Source of the DNA: Marivita hallyeonensis
GTDB taxonomy: Bacteria; Pseudomonadota; Alphaproteobacteria; Rhodobacterales; Rhodobacteraceae
Assembly (NCBI RefSeq): GCF_900129875.1
Contig: NZ_FQXC01000003.1
Location: 186,001-250,000 of the forward strand
Length of the DNA stretch: 64,000 nucleotides
Reading direction: 5' to 3'
Shown here: positions 36,335-45,301 of the stretch, one piece after another
How positions within the stretch are numbered: the stretch's first letter is position 1
Layout of the letters: every line of letters starts with the position of its first letter
Program-made: the position numbers and the translations under genes
The notes under the pieces: model-generated
Databases searched by the model: none
What the model saw: only the letters and a program-made list of their open reading frames with translations
Told to the model about the DNA's origin: nothing

Positions 36335-37768
36335 CTACTCCGCAGCCACGGCACTCGCGCCGTTCAACTGCTGAAGCACCGCTTCAGCGCAATCGCGCCC
36401 GTCGCGGATCGCCCAAACGACAAGCGAGGCACCGCGCACGATATCACCCACAGCATACACACCCGGCAACGCGGTCGCACCGGTGGTGAACTCTGCCTTC
36501 ACCGTGCCCCAACGCGTCACTTCCAGCCCATCGACCCCCCAGAGCTTCGGGAGCTCTTCCGGCTCAAAGCCCAGCGCCTTGATGACCAGATCGGCAGGTT
36601 CGACATAATCGGACCCCTCGATCACCTCCGGCATCTGACGACCCGTCGCATCCGGCAGACCAAGACGCATCCGCTGCACCATCACGCCTTCGACCGGATC
36701 ACCGACAAAGCCTTTTGGCGCGGTCAGCCATTCGAATTGCACACCCTCTTCCTCGGCGTTCTGCACTTCACGCTGCGACCCCGGCATGTTCGCGCGGTCC
36801 CGGCGGTAAAGACATTTCACCGACTCGGCCCCCTGACGGATCGCGGTGCGCACGCAGTCCATTGCAGTATCACCGCCGCCGATCACCACAATTTTCTTGC
36901 CCTCGGCATTCAGCTCGCCGCTATCGAACTCCGGCACCTCGTCGCCAAAGCTCTTGCGGTTCGAGGCGGTCAGGTAATCGAGCGCTTTCACGATGCCATC
37001 CGAACCAGAGCCCGGGCCGCCCAGATCGCGCGACTTGTACACACCGGTCGCAATGATCACCGCATCATGCTTCGCGCGGATATCGTCGAACGAGATATCC
37101 TCACCCACATTGCAGTTCAGAACGAACTCGACACCACCCTGCTCCAACTGCTCGTTCCGGCGCATCACGACGGGCTTTTCCAACTTGAACCCAGGAATAC
37201 CGTAAGTGAGCAGCCCGCCGGCACGGTCGTAGCGGTCGTAAACCGTGACCTGCACACCCTGCCGCCGCAGCACGTCCGCCGCGGCCAATCCACCCGGTCC
37301 GGCACCGATGATTCCAACGCTCTCCGACCGTTCCTGCGCCGGCTTGATCGGCTGCACCCAGCCTTCTTCCCAGGCGGTATCGGTGATGTACTTCTCGACC
37401 GACCCGATCGTCACCGTGCCGTGGCCTGACTGTTCGATCACGCAGTTGCCTTCGCACAGGCGGTCCTGCGGGCAGATACGGCCACAGATCTCGGGGAAGG
37501 TGTTGGTCGCCTGTGACACCTCATAGGCTTCCTGCAGGCGTCCTTCGGCGGTCAGGCGCAACCAGTCGGGAATGTTGTTGTGCAACGGGCAATGCGACTG
37601 GCAATAGGGCACCCCGCACTGCGAACAGCGGCTGGCCTGTTCTTTCGCCTTCGCATCGGCATATTCGGCATAGATCTCATGGAAGTCCTCGCGCCGCTCT
37701 TCCGCGTCGCGTTTCGCAGGCATGTCACGTGGCACCTGCACAAACTTCAGCATCGGCTGCTTGGCCAT
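36335..37768 (-). CDS. gltD: Glutamate synthase (NADPH), small subunit
   Basis: 477-residue beta chain that feeds NADPH electrons to GltB through FAD and 4Fe-4S centres. Cysteine clusters CSQCGVPYCQSHCP and CGRICPQDRLCEGNC lie in the N-terminal domain. The FAD motif GAGPGGLAAAD and the NADPH motif VIGGGDTAMDC follow. ATG 37768 is chosen for its GGGAAGGA site; the 14-residue extension upstream looks non-coding. First gene of gltD-GFA-gltB, transcribed away from uppP. Confidence 0.98.
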   Translation of the reverse strand: MAKQPMLKFVQVPRDMPAKRDAEERREDFHEIYAEYADAKAKEQASRCSQCGVPYCQSHCPLHNNIPDWLRLTAEGRLQEAYEVSQATNTFPEICGRICPQDRLCEGNCVIEQSGHGTVTIGSVEKYITDTAWEEGWVQPIKPAQERSESVGIIGAGPGGLAAADVLRRQGVQVTVYDRYDRAGGLLTYGIPGFKLEKPVVMRRNEQLEQGGVEFVLNCNVGEDISFDDIRAKHDAVIIATGVYKSRDLGGPGSGSDGIVKALDYLTASNRKSFGDEVPEFDSGELNAEGKKIVVIGGGDTAMDCVRTAIRQGAESVKCLYRRDRANMPGSQREVQNAEEEGVQFEWLTAPKGFVGDPVEGVMVQRMRLGLPDATGRQMPEVIEGSDYVEPADLVIKALGFEPEELPKLWGVDGLEVTRWGTVKAEFTTGATALPGVYAVGDIVRGASLVVWAIRDGRDCAEAVLQQLNGASAVAAE

Positions 37769-37893
37769 TGTACGATCCTTCCCTGAGTGTGGTCGCGCCT
37801 GAATAAACAAGTACCGCGCGAAAGAAAAGTAAAAAGCACTGACCTATTTTGGGGTTTCTCGCCGAATTCTGCAGATTTTCATGCTGCATCGCG

Positions 37894-37926
37894 GCTAAAT
37901 TAGGTCCGATACGGACTTAATTTAGC
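37894..37926. promoter_or_regulatory. 33-bp near-perfect inverted repeat between gltD and uppP
   Basis: GCTAAATTAGGTCCG (37894-37908) and CGGACTTAATTTAGC (37912-37926) pair at 14 of 15 positions around ATA; the odd pair would be G-U in RNA. It lies 126 bp upstream of gltD and 61 bp upstream of uppP. The AT-rich flanks and palindromic core look like a dimeric regulator's operator, but a hairpin role is also possible. Confidence 0.55.
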
Positions 37927-37933
37927 GCTTTCC

Positions 37934-37975
37934 CCTGATTTCTATAGCCTTATACCCGGGCCTGATTTCTGTAGC
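37934..37975 (+). repeat. 15-bp direct repeat pair in the uppP leader
   Basis: CCTGATTTCTATAGC (37934-37948) and CCTGATTTCTGTAGC (37961-37975) differ at one base and begin 27 bp apart. The second ends 12 bp before the uppP ATG. They may be paired protein sites or a local duplication. Confidence 0.5.
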
Positions 37976-37987
37976 GGATCCGCATTC

Positions 37988-38791
37988 ATGGCCCTGACAC
38001 ACCTGTTCATTCTCGCGTTGATCCAGGGCGTGACCGAATTCCTGCCGATTTCGTCCTCCGGACACCTGATTCTTCTGCCGAATCTCACCGGCATGGACGA
38101 TCAGGGACAGATCATCGATGTCGCGGTTCATGTTGGCACGCTTTTTGCGGTGATCCTCTATTTCTGGAGCGATGTGAAAACCATCGGCCACGGCATGATC
38201 CGCCTTGTCCGCGGAAAGATCGACACGCAAGGCGCGTTCTGGGCCCTGTGTCTTCTGATCGCGACAATTCCGGTGACCCTTTTTGGTCTGCTCCTGAACC
38301 TGACCGGCTGGGATCAGGCCCTGCGATCCACGGCAGTCATCGGTTGGACCATGTTGATCTTCGGTCTGGTGCTCTACTGGGCCGACCAGACCGGACCGGA
38401 AACCAAACAAGCAAGCAACTGGAGTCTCAAAGACGCGGCGATCATGGGCCTCTGGCAAGCGCTTGCCCTCATCCCCGGAACGTCGAGGTCGGGTATCACG
38501 ATCACGGCCGGTCGGCAGCTCGGCTACGACCGCGAAAGCGCGGCGCGGCTTGCGATGCTGATGTCGATCCCCACGATCTTCGCCTCGGGCATCCTGCTCA
38601 GCGCGCATGTGGTGAAGGATGCCGACCTGGCGGCCGCGCGCGATGGCGCAATCGCGGCGGTGTTCGCTTTTCTCGCCGCGCTCGCCGCGCTTGCACTCAT
38701 GTTCAGGCTGCTCAAATCGGTCAGCTTCACCCCGTATGTGATCTACCGCGTGGTCCTCGGGATCATTCTACTGGCAATCGCGTATACCTGA
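37988..38791 (+). CDS. uppP: Undecaprenyl-diphosphatase UppP (BacA)
   Basis: 267-residue multi-span membrane phosphatase that recycles undecaprenyl pyrophosphate for peptidoglycan synthesis and gives bacitracin resistance. Signature motifs are GVTEFLPISSSGHLIL near residues 16-31 and PGTSRSGITITAG in the second half. Its stop is followed at once by the second double-hairpin repeat. Confidence 0.97.
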   Translation: MALTHLFILALIQGVTEFLPISSSGHLILLPNLTGMDDQGQIIDVAVHVGTLFAVILYFWSDVKTIGHGMIRLVRGKIDTQGAFWALCLLIATIPVTLFGLLLNLTGWDQALRSTAVIGWTMLIFGLVLYWADQTGPETKQASNWSLKDAAIMGLWQALALIPGTSRSGITITAGRQLGYDRESAARLAMLMSIPTIFASGILLSAHVVKDADLAAARDGAIAAVFAFLAALAALALMFRLLKSVSFTPYVIYRVVLGIILLAIAYT

Positions 38792-38793
38792 TT

Positions 38794-38876
38794 TTCTTCC
38801 GGCCCCAAATATCCCGGAGGGGTCTGGGGAGGCAGCGCCTCCCCAGCCTGTCGGATTGGCGCAGCCAATTCGAAAC
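38794..38876. repeat. Dispersed ~83-bp double-hairpin repeat, copy 2 (bidirectional terminator)
   Basis: Near-identical to the unit at 25645, with the 10-bp stem at 38824-38846 and the second hairpin GATTGGC / GCCAATTC region. It fills the gap between convergent uppP and rlmH, starting 2 bp after the uppP stop and ending at the base before the rlmH stop codon. Confidence 0.8.
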
Positions 38877-39350
38877 CTATTCCCGATGGTAAGGCGTACC
38901 CGCCACAATCGATGCGGCCCGGTACAGCTGTTCGGCCAGCATCACGCGCACGAGCTTGTGCGGCCAGACCATCTTGCCGAATGACAGCAGCAGATCGGCC
39001 TCCGCACGGAGCGACGGATCGATCCCATCGGCCCCACCGATCACAAAGGTGACGTCCCCCCGGCCCTGATCGGCCCAACCCCGCATCTTTTTCGCGAAAT
39101 CCGGAGAGGTTATCAGCGCCCCGCGCTCGTCTAGGCAAACGACAAGTGAACCGGACGGAATGGCCGCGCGCAAAAGCTGCGCCTCGGACGCCATTCCACC
39201 GTTCTTTTTGTCTTCGATCTCCGTCTCTCCGCCGAACCGCCAACCAAGGCTGCGCCCGGTTTGCGAAAAGCGCGCCAGATAGTCATCGACCAGCGCGCGC
39301 TCTTCGGATCGGCCCGAAAGCCGGCCAACGGCGCGAAGATGGACGCGCAT
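38877..39350 (-). CDS. rlmH: 23S rRNA (pseudouridine1915-N3)-methyltransferase RlmH
   Basis: 157-residue SPOUT-class methyltransferase acting on the assembled 70S ribosome. The trefoil-knot SAM site FVIGGADGIDPSL and the invariant C-terminal YHRE are present. It begins directly after the rsfS stop, the classic rsfS-rlmH pair. Confidence 0.97.
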   Translation of the reverse strand: MRVHLRAVGRLSGRSEERALVDDYLARFSQTGRSLGWRFGGETEIEDKKNGGMASEAQLLRAAIPSGSLVVCLDERGALITSPDFAKKMRGWADQGRGDVTFVIGGADGIDPSLRAEADLLLSFGKMVWPHKLVRVMLAEQLYRAASIVAGTPYHRE

Positions 39351-39764
39351 TTAGCTTGTCTGCGCTGCTCCAGCCGGAAGCCACATTTTTTCCAACTGGT
39401 AAAATTCCCGAACCTCGGGCCGGAACACGTGCACGATCACATCACCTGTGTCGATCAGCACCCAGTCGCCCGCATCCTTGCCTTCGATCTTGGACAGGAC
39501 GCCAAGGTCGGACTTCAGCGTCTCAACCAGCTTTTCGGCAAGCGCCGTCACCTGCCGGGTCGAACGCCCCGAGCAAACGACCATATGGTCGCCAATGGCC
39601 GACTTTCCGCGCAGGTCGATCTGCACGATATCTTCGGCCTTGTTTTCGTGAAGTTCCTCAAGGATTGCCGCGAGCAACGCGTCGCTGGCAGATCCGTTTC
39701 CGGGTGTGCCGGTCACCGGCAGACCCCCGTCAGTAGCCTTGGCCACATCCGTTTGTAGAGACAG
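39351..39764 (-). CDS. rsfS: Ribosomal silencing factor RsfS; start codon probably CTG
   Basis: Binds ribosomal protein uL14 and blocks subunit joining when nutrients are low. Conserved text: KAEDIVQIDLRGKSAIGDHMVVCSGRS and DWVLIDTGDVIVHVF (read here as two separate blocks). The start is unusual. The only strong ribosome binding site, AAGGAGG at 39773-39779, has an 8-nt spacer to an in-frame CTG (39762-39764); the nearest in-frame ATG (39833) gives a non-conserved extension without a site, and an in-frame GTG at 39746 is too far away. With CTG the product has 137 residues. The identity is certain; the start is not. Confidence 0.88.
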   Translation of the reverse strand: MSLQTDVAKATDGGLPVTGTPGNGSASDALLAAILEELHENKAEDIVQIDLRGKSAIGDHMVVCSGRSTRQVTALAEKLVETLKSDLGVLSKIEGKDAGDWVLIDTGDVIVHVFRPEVREFYQLEKMWLPAGAAQTS

Positions 39765-39901
39765 GACATCGTCCTCCTTAAATGAAACGCCGCGAACCCC
39801 GGCGCTGGATAGGTAAAAAATAGCACCTGGCATGTGAATTCTCAATGACTGGCGCGGAAAGAAGTGACAAGTGGCACAATCTTGCGCCGCGAATGCTGCC
39901 G

Positions 39902-39985
39902 ACGCAGGCGGGCGCGGCGCGGGACACGCGGGTCAAGCGATCTTGAACTTCGCCCTTTCCGTGAATTGACCCCGCCCGCCTGCGT
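39902..39985 (+). ncRNA. Structured 5' leader upstream of the AEC transporter operon
   Basis: Thirteen bases ACGCAGGCGGGCG (39902-39914) pair perfectly with CGCCCGCCTGCGT (39973-39985). Inside, GGGTCAA (39930-39936) pairs with TTGACCC (39966-39972), stacked directly on the outer stem on the 3' side, with a 15-nt bulge on the 5' side and a possible GCGA/TCGC cap. The 3' arm ends 16 nt before the transporter's ATG. It matches no riboswitch class I can name; the rest of the 39765-40001 gap has no ORF with coding character. Confidence 0.45.
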
Positions 39986-40001
39986 GGTAACACGGGCGGA
40001 T

Positions 40002-40928
40002 ATGCTCGCCATCTTCCTACAGACGCTGCCGTTTTTCGCTCTCATCGCCGTCGGATACGGCGCGGGGAAGACCGGCTTCTTCACGGCGGACGCCACGGCC
40101 TACCTGACCAAGTTCGTGTTCTACTTTGCCCTGTCGGCCATGTTGTTCCGCTTTTCGGCCAACCTGTCACTGGCCGAGATCTTCGATTGGCGCATCGCCG
40201 CGGGCTACCTTTGGGGCACCGCATTTGTCTTCGGCATCGGCATGGCCGTGGGGTTCCTGCGCGGCATGGACACCGCAACTGCCGGGTTCGAAGGGCAGGT
40301 TGCGGCCATCGGCAACACCGGATTCCTTGGCGTTCCGATGCTGGCTCTGCTCATGGGCGAAGCCGCCGTGGCACCGATCATTCTTGTTCTAACCATTGAT
40401 CTTGTCGTGTTCTCTTCGCTGATCGTGATTCTCGTCGTGGGTTCGCGAGAGGGCGGCACGTCACTCGGCATCTTCAAGACCGTGTGTCTCGGTTTGCTCA
40501 AGAACCCGATGATTGTCTCGATTGTCTTGGGCTTCATGGTCTCGACCACGGGCCTGCCGATCCCCGACCCCGTAAACGAATTCGTCGGCATCCTCGGTGC
40601 CGCCGCCACGCCCGGCGCGCTCTTTGCGATTGGCGCGTCGCTCGCCACCAAATCGGCAGAACGCATGACCATCGCGATCTGGCTCAGCTTCTGCAAACTG
40701 GTCATTCATCCTGCGGCCGTGGCGCTGGGCGTCTACTTCCTTTTCCCCTCCGACCCCTACAAGGCAGGCGTCGTTGTAGCAGCCGCCGCCTTGCCGGTTG
40801 CCGGGAATGTGTTCATCCTGGCCCAACACTACGGCGTGGCGCCGCAACGGGTCTCTGCGTCGATTCTGATTTCCACGGCGGTGAGCATTCTCACCGTGTC
40901 TTTTGTGATCTCACAAGTTCTGGTCTAG
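40002..40928 (+). CDS. Auxin efflux carrier (AEC) family transporter
   Basis: 308-residue, ~10-helix permease of the AEC/BASS-like fold. Typical features are the N-terminal FALIAVGYGAGKTGFF and the crossover GNTGFLGVPMLALLMGE, then LKNPMIVSIVLGF and LPVAGNVFILAQHYG. Bacterial AEC proteins move malate, malonate or other small organic acids. ATG 40002 fits the family N-terminus; the open frame further upstream overlaps the structured leader and is not coding. First gene of an operon with fghA 13 bp downstream. Confidence 0.9.
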   Translation: MLAIFLQTLPFFALIAVGYGAGKTGFFTADATAYLTKFVFYFALSAMLFRFSANLSLAEIFDWRIAAGYLWGTAFVFGIGMAVGFLRGMDTATAGFEGQVAAIGNTGFLGVPMLALLMGEAAVAPIILVLTIDLVVFSSLIVILVVGSREGGTSLGIFKTVCLGLLKNPMIVSIVLGFMVSTTGLPIPDPVNEFVGILGAAATPGALFAIGASLATKSAERMTIAIWLSFCKLVIHPAAVALGVYFLFPSDPYKAGVVVAAAALPVAGNVFILAQHYGVAPQRVSASILISTAVSILTVSFVISQVLV

Positions 40929-40941
40929 GAGGAAACCACCG

Positions 40942-41772
40942 ATGGAAACCGTATCGGAGAATGTCTGTTTCGACGGCGTGCAGGGTGTGTACACCCACCG
41001 GTCCGAGGTGTGCGCCTGCGACATGACCTTCGGCCTATACCTGCCGCCGCAGGCCAAATCGGGCCCAGTGCCGGTCTTGTGGTATCTCTCCGGCCTGACC
41101 TGCACCCATGAAAACGCCATGACCAAGTCCGCCGCACAGGGCTTTGCGGCCGATGCGGGCCTCGCGCTGGTATTCCCCGACACCTCCCCGCGCGGAGCCG
41201 ATGTCGCCGATGACGACGCCTACGATCTTGGCAAGGGTGCCGGTTTCTACGTCAACGCGACGCAAGACCCGTGGACCCCGCATTTCCGCATGTGGGATTA
41301 CGTGTCGCAAGAACTGCCCGAGCTGCTGGGCAAGGAATTCGCCGTCGATCTCGACCGTCAGGCCATCACAGGGCATTCGATGGGAGGGCACGGTGCGTTG
41401 ACCATTGCGATGGCGCACCCGAACCGTTTCGCGTCGGTGTCGGCTTTCGCACCGATCGCCAACCCCAGCCAAAGCGATTGGGGTCGCAAACAGCTGTCTG
41501 CTTATCTGGGCGATGATGACGCCGCATGGGCGAAGCATGACGCAACGCGCCAAATGGAAGCCGTCGGCTTCGACGGTCCGATCCTGATCGATCAGGGTGG
41601 ATCGGATCAGTTTCTTGACCTGCTCAAACCCGAGGCCCTCGCCCACGCGATGACCACACGACGGCAGAATAGCGTGTTCCGCATGCAAAAAGGGTACGAT
41701 CACTCCTACTTCTTCGTATCGACCTTCATCCCCGACCACATCGCGTTTCACGCGGACGCGCTGGGACTGTGA
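40942..41772 (+). CDS. fghA: S-formylglutathione hydrolase
   Basis: 276-residue alpha/beta-hydrolase releasing formate and glutathione from S-formylglutathione, the second step of glutathione-dependent formaldehyde oxidation. The nucleophile motif GHSMGGHG gives the catalytic Ser, and the family block [18 protein letters not shown] binds near the active site. AGGAGGAAACC precedes the ATG. The matching formaldehyde dehydrogenase (adhC/flhA) is not in the window. Possible formaldehyde sources are the demethylase at 22551 and other demethylases. Confidence 0.96.
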   Translation: METVSENVCFDGVQGVYTHRSEVCACDMTFGLYLPPQAKSGPVPVLWYLSGLTCTHENAMTKSAAQGFAADAGLALVFPDTSPRGADVADDDAYDLGKGAGFYVNATQDPWTPHFRMWDYVSQELPELLGKEFAVDLDRQAITGHSMGGHGALTIAMAHPNRFASVSAFAPIANPSQSDWGRKQLSAYLGDDDAAWAKHDATRQMEAVGFDGPILIDQGGSDQFLDLLKPEALAHAMTTRRQNSVFRMQKGYDHSYFFVSTFIPDHIAFHADALGL

Positions 41773-42242
41773 CGCGGCTTTTCGTCGACGCCGATGCTTG
41801 CCCGGTAAAGTCCGAGGCTGAACGGGTCGCCACCCGGCACAAAGCCAAGATGTACCTTGTGTCGAACGGTGGACTAAGGCCGTCGCAGAACCCCTTTGTC
41901 GAAAACGTCATTGTTCCGGACGGGCCGGACGTGGCCGACATGTGGATCGCAGAGCGCGCCGGACCGGGCGATGTGGTAATCACCGGGGACATCCCGCTGG
42001 CGGCCCGATGTGTCGAAAACGGTGCGCGCGTGCTGAAACACAATGGCGAAGCGCTGACCATGAAAAATGTGGGACAGGCCTTGGCAACACGCGACCTGAT
42101 GACCGACTTGCGCGCGGCGGATCCCTTCCGGCAGGGTGGCGGACGACCGTTCTCAAAGGCGGATCGGTCACGCTTCCTCGATGCGCTGGAGCGCGAGATG
42201 CGCGCGGCGTCAAAAGAAGCGACTTCGGAGCAACAGCCATGA
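41769..42242 (+). CDS. UPF0178 / YaiI-YqxD family protein
   Basis: 157-residue protein of a widespread, uncharacterised PIN-like family. Conserved blocks are the N-terminal [11 protein letters not shown], the central [16 protein letters not shown] and the late [17 protein letters not shown]. Acidic residues at the N-terminus and in the middle suggest a metal-dependent nuclease fold, but activity is not known. It begins with GTG inside the fghA stop. Confidence 0.92.
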   Translation: MTRLFVDADACPVKSEAERVATRHKAKMYLVSNGGLRPSQNPFVENVIVPDGPDVADMWIAERAGPGDVVITGDIPLAARCVENGARVLKHNGEALTMKNVGQALATRDLMTDLRAADPFRQGGGRPFSKADRSRFLDALEREMRAASKEATSEQQP

Positions 42243-43156
42243 CCACACCGGACATCATCCCGTTCACCGAAGGCGAAGCGCAGCTGGATTGGCTTGGTCT
42301 GACCGACGCGATTGCCGAAGGGCATGATCTTCCCAAGGCCGAGATCGCCGACAGCTTTCTGTACCGAAGGGACGACACCCTACTGAACCGCGCGGCCTGG
42401 ATCGACGGGCTGGGGCTTGCCGTCAAATCGGCGACCATTTTCCCCGGAAACGCAGCGCACAACCTGCCCGCGGTAAACGGTGGCGTCTGCCTCTATGCCG
42501 ACAACACCGGCGTGCTTGACGCGATTGTCGATTTCCACCTCGTCACCAAATGGAAAACCGCTGGAGACAGCTTGCTCGCGGCGCGACACCTTGCGCGTCC
42601 GGACAGCAATAACATTGTGATCCTTGGCGCGGGCACGGTTGCCGAGTCTCTGGTCGAAGCGTATTCGGCAGCATTCCCGGACGCGCGGTTCCACATCTGG
42701 AATCGGACACCATCACGCGCGGACGATTTGGCGACACGCTTTGAGCACGCCTCTGTTGCAACAGATCTGCAGTCAGCCGTTGCTGAGGCCGATATCGTCT
42801 GTTGCGCCACCATGTCGACAGAGCCTGTTCTAAAGGGTGAATGGTTACAACCGGGAACCCATGTCGATCTCATCGGGGCATACCGCCCGGATATGCGGGA
42901 GGCGGACGACACTGCCCTGACCCGAGCCCGGATTTTCGTCGACAGCCTCGACACCACGATAGGTCATATCGGTGAGCTCAAGGACCCGATTGCGCGCGGC
43001 GTAATCTCGGAGGCGGATATTGTGGCGGATTACTACGATCTCGCCCGTTTCGAACGCCGTTCGGACGACGACATCACGCTCTTCAAGAACGGCGGCGGTG
43101 CGCATCTCGACCTTATGGTCAGCCGCTACATCCTCGACCGCTGGCGCGCGCGTTAG
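42239..43156 (+). CDS. Ornithine cyclodeaminase / mu-crystallin family reductase
   Basis: 305-residue NAD(P)-dependent enzyme. The nucleotide motif [15 protein letters not shown] is at about 121-135 and the block [18 protein letters not shown] is typical of the family. Members include ornithine cyclodeaminase, delta1-pyrroline-2-carboxylate and delta1-piperideine-2-carboxylate reductases, and alanine dehydrogenase-like enzymes; the shorter N-terminus here fits a pyrroline-2-carboxylate reductase, which cannot be settled by eye. It starts in the UPF0178 stop (ATGA) and its stop overlaps the MFS stop. Confidence 0.88.
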   Translation: MTTPDIIPFTEGEAQLDWLGLTDAIAEGHDLPKAEIADSFLYRRDDTLLNRAAWIDGLGLAVKSATIFPGNAAHNLPAVNGGVCLYADNTGVLDAIVDFHLVTKWKTAGDSLLAARHLARPDSNNIVILGAGTVAESLVEAYSAAFPDARFHIWNRTPSRADDLATRFEHASVATDLQSAVAEADIVCCATMSTEPVLKGEWLQPGTHVDLIGAYRPDMREADDTALTRARIFVDSLDTTIGHIGELKDPIARGVISEADIVADYYDLARFERRSDDDITLFKNGGGAHLDLMVSRYILDRWRAR

Positions 43157-44397
43157 GCCGCGGCAGGGATCTGCGTGCGCGATTCGCGGATTGGCAGATG
43201 CACAATGGCGCTCAGCGCACCCACACCAACGCCGATCCACCAGACCAGGGTGTAATCGCCGTAGACATCGTACATCCGCCCCCCCAACCAGACGCCAAGG
43301 AAGCCGCCCAGTTGATGGCTGAAGAAGACGATTCCGTAGAGCGTACCCATGTAGCGCAGCCCGTAGATATGCGCGACAAGGCCTGAAGTCAGCGGAACTG
43401 TAGCCAACCAAAGCGCGCCCATGACGGCAGAAAAGATGATGACAGAGGTCGGCGTGATCGGAAGCAGGATAAATATGGCGGCGGCAATGGTGCGACCAGT
43501 GTAAATTCCGGCAAGCAGGTATTTCTTTGTATAGCGCTTGCCCGCCCAACCAGCGGCCAAGGTGCCGAAGATGTTCATCAGGCCGACCAGCGAAATCGCA
43601 ACTGCGCCCAGCGCCGAGGTTGTCGTGATCCCGATACTGTGAAGTACACCGCCCGGCGCAATCGGGCCACACAGTTCGGTCACGAAGGCCGGGAAATGCG
43701 CTGTAATGAATGCCAATTGATACCCGCAGGAAAAGAAGCCGATGAAGATCAGCGCAAAGGACGGATCGCGGGCGGCGCGGGTCAGTACAGTGCCCATGCT
43801 CTCTTCAAGCTCGATCTTGCTGGCCAACGGTGTGGGCGACCGCATGAAAGGCAGGACAAGTAGCGTGGCCAGAATGAAGGCGGCGAACCAGAGGAACACC
43901 ATCTGCCAACTCATCAGTGTCAGCATCCACTCTGCCACCGGCGCGCCAAAGACCTGCCCGACGCTCCCCGCCGCAGTGGCGATGGCAAGGCTCATCGACC
44001 GGTTTTCATCCGTGCTGGCCCGTCCGACCACGGCAAGGATGACGCCAAACCCCGTGCCAGCGACACCGAAGCCGACCAGCACCTCGTATAGCTGATGCGC
44101 TTCCGGCGTCACGGCAGCGGACGACAGCACCAATCCAGCCGCGTAGATCAACGCCCCAAGGATGATGGCCTTGCGATCCCCGATCTTCTCGGCCAACGCG
44201 CCGAAGATCGGCTGCCCGATGCCCCATGCGAGGTTCTGGATCGCAATGGCGAGCGAAAACTCGGACCGCAACCATCCGAACTCATCGGCAATCGGGATCT
44301 GAAACACACCAAAGCTCGCCCGGATGGCGAACGAGACGATGATAATGATACACCCGCCGATCAAAACGGGCGTGAAGATCGAGGCTCTCTGGTCCAT
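43153..44397 (-). CDS. MFS transporter, OFA/monocarboxylate-like
   Basis: 414 residues, about 12 helices. The N-terminal half reads IRASFGVFQIPIADEFGW and GIGQPIFGALAEKIGDRKAI, as in the oxalate/formate antiporter and monocarboxylate groups. The second half has GWAGKRYTKKYLLAG and YIYGLRYMGTLYGIVFFSHQLGGFLG-type helices, again OFA-like. Substrate probably a small organic acid. Monocistronic; its stop overlaps that of the ornithine-cyclodeaminase-like gene. Confidence 0.87.
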   Translation of the reverse strand: MDQRASIFTPVLIGGCIIIIVSFAIRASFGVFQIPIADEFGWLRSEFSLAIAIQNLAWGIGQPIFGALAEKIGDRKAIILGALIYAAGLVLSSAAVTPEAHQLYEVLVGFGVAGTGFGVILAVVGRASTDENRSMSLAIATAAGSVGQVFGAPVAEWMLTLMSWQMVFLWFAAFILATLLVLPFMRSPTPLASKIELEESMGTVLTRAARDPSFALIFIGFFSCGYQLAFITAHFPAFVTELCGPIAPGGVLHSIGITTTSALGAVAISLVGLMNIFGTLAAGWAGKRYTKKYLLAGIYTGRTIAAAIFILLPITPTSVIIFSAVMGALWLATVPLTSGLVAHIYGLRYMGTLYGIVFFSHQLGGFLGVWLGGRMYDVYGDYTLVWWIGVGVGALSAIVHLPIRESRTQIPAAA

Positions 44398-44449
44398 GTG
44401 GCTCTCCGTAGCCGTGCGACGCTGGCGTCGCTATCGGCCGAGGTCAACC

Positions 44450-45301
44450 CTATTTCAGGCGCGCGTGCCTCAGGAGCATGCCATCGCCCTGCGCCGCAAT
44501 GCGATCCAACGCGTCGGTCAACGGTTCAAAGGCCACGGCCATATGGTGGGCATTCGCATGCAGCAGCGTCGCTTCATCGGCAATCCACGTCACATGTCCC
44601 CTCCAGAAGAACAGATCCCCCCGCTTGGGCGGCGTGTCGCGATCAAGGGTTTCCCCCAAAACCTCCGCTTGCTGGTCACTGTCGCCGGGGCACGGGATGC
44701 CGCAGGCGCGGCAGGCAATCTGCACCAAACCAGAACAATCGATCCCGAAAGCGGAATTCCCACCCCAAACATACGGCGTGCCCAGCAACCGCTCCGCAAC
44801 GCTCACCGGGTCAGGCTCTGGCGTGTCCAGCGGCGCAAGATGTGGTGCGGGAACGAACAGATCATGCGGTGCACCGATCACGCGGGCCCAGCCATCCGCG
44901 ATATCGCGCACAATCACCTCAGACCCAAGCGACAGCGGAACCTGTTCGGTCTTCGTGTCCTTGAAGACAGGCCGCGCCATTGCAACGGTCTGGCGCGCAC
45001 ACACCCGATGCGTGGCTGAGCTGTCGACGGGCTGCAACATGTGCGCCTCAACATAGCCGGTATAGCCATCGGCACGCGCGAACCCGAAGGCAAACCCCTT
45101 ATTCACGTCCAACACGCAAAAGGTTTGCCCCCACAGAAGCTCACGATCCCGTTCGGCAGTCGGCGAACCGCGCAACGCCACCAAGGGCGGCCAGGTCACA
45201 CGATGATCGACCCCATCGGCAAAGCTTTTGGCATCGACCTGCCCCCTGAGGCTGCTATGCGCAACCTCGCCGTTGGACCAAAGCGACCTTCGATCGGTCA
45301 T
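44450..45301 (-). CDS. NlpC/P60 cell-wall peptidase with SH3-like domains
   Basis: 283-residue C40 cysteine peptidase that cuts peptidoglycan stem peptides (gamma-D-Glu-Dap type). Two bacterial SH3-like domains occupy about 20-155; the catalytic domain follows with YVWGGNSAFGIDCSGLVQ (nucleophile Cys) and the catalytic His in WRGHVTWI. No signal peptide is visible, so it may act in the cytosol on recycled muropeptides, in keeping with its position directly after leucyl aminopeptidase (4-bp overlap), a pairing common in alphaproteobacteria. Confidence 0.92.
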   Translation of the reverse strand: MTDRRSLWSNGEVAHSSLRGQVDAKSFADGVDHRVTWPPLVALRGSPTAERDRELLWGQTFCVLDVNKGFAFGFARADGYTGYVEAHMLQPVDSSATHRVCARQTVAMARPVFKDTKTEQVPLSLGSEVIVRDIADGWARVIGAPHDLFVPAPHLAPLDTPEPDPVSVAERLLGTPYVWGGNSAFGIDCSGLVQIACRACGIPCPGDSDQQAEVLGETLDRDTPPKRGDLFFWRGHVTWIADEATLLHANAHHMAVAFEPLTDALDRIAAQGDGMLLRHARLK

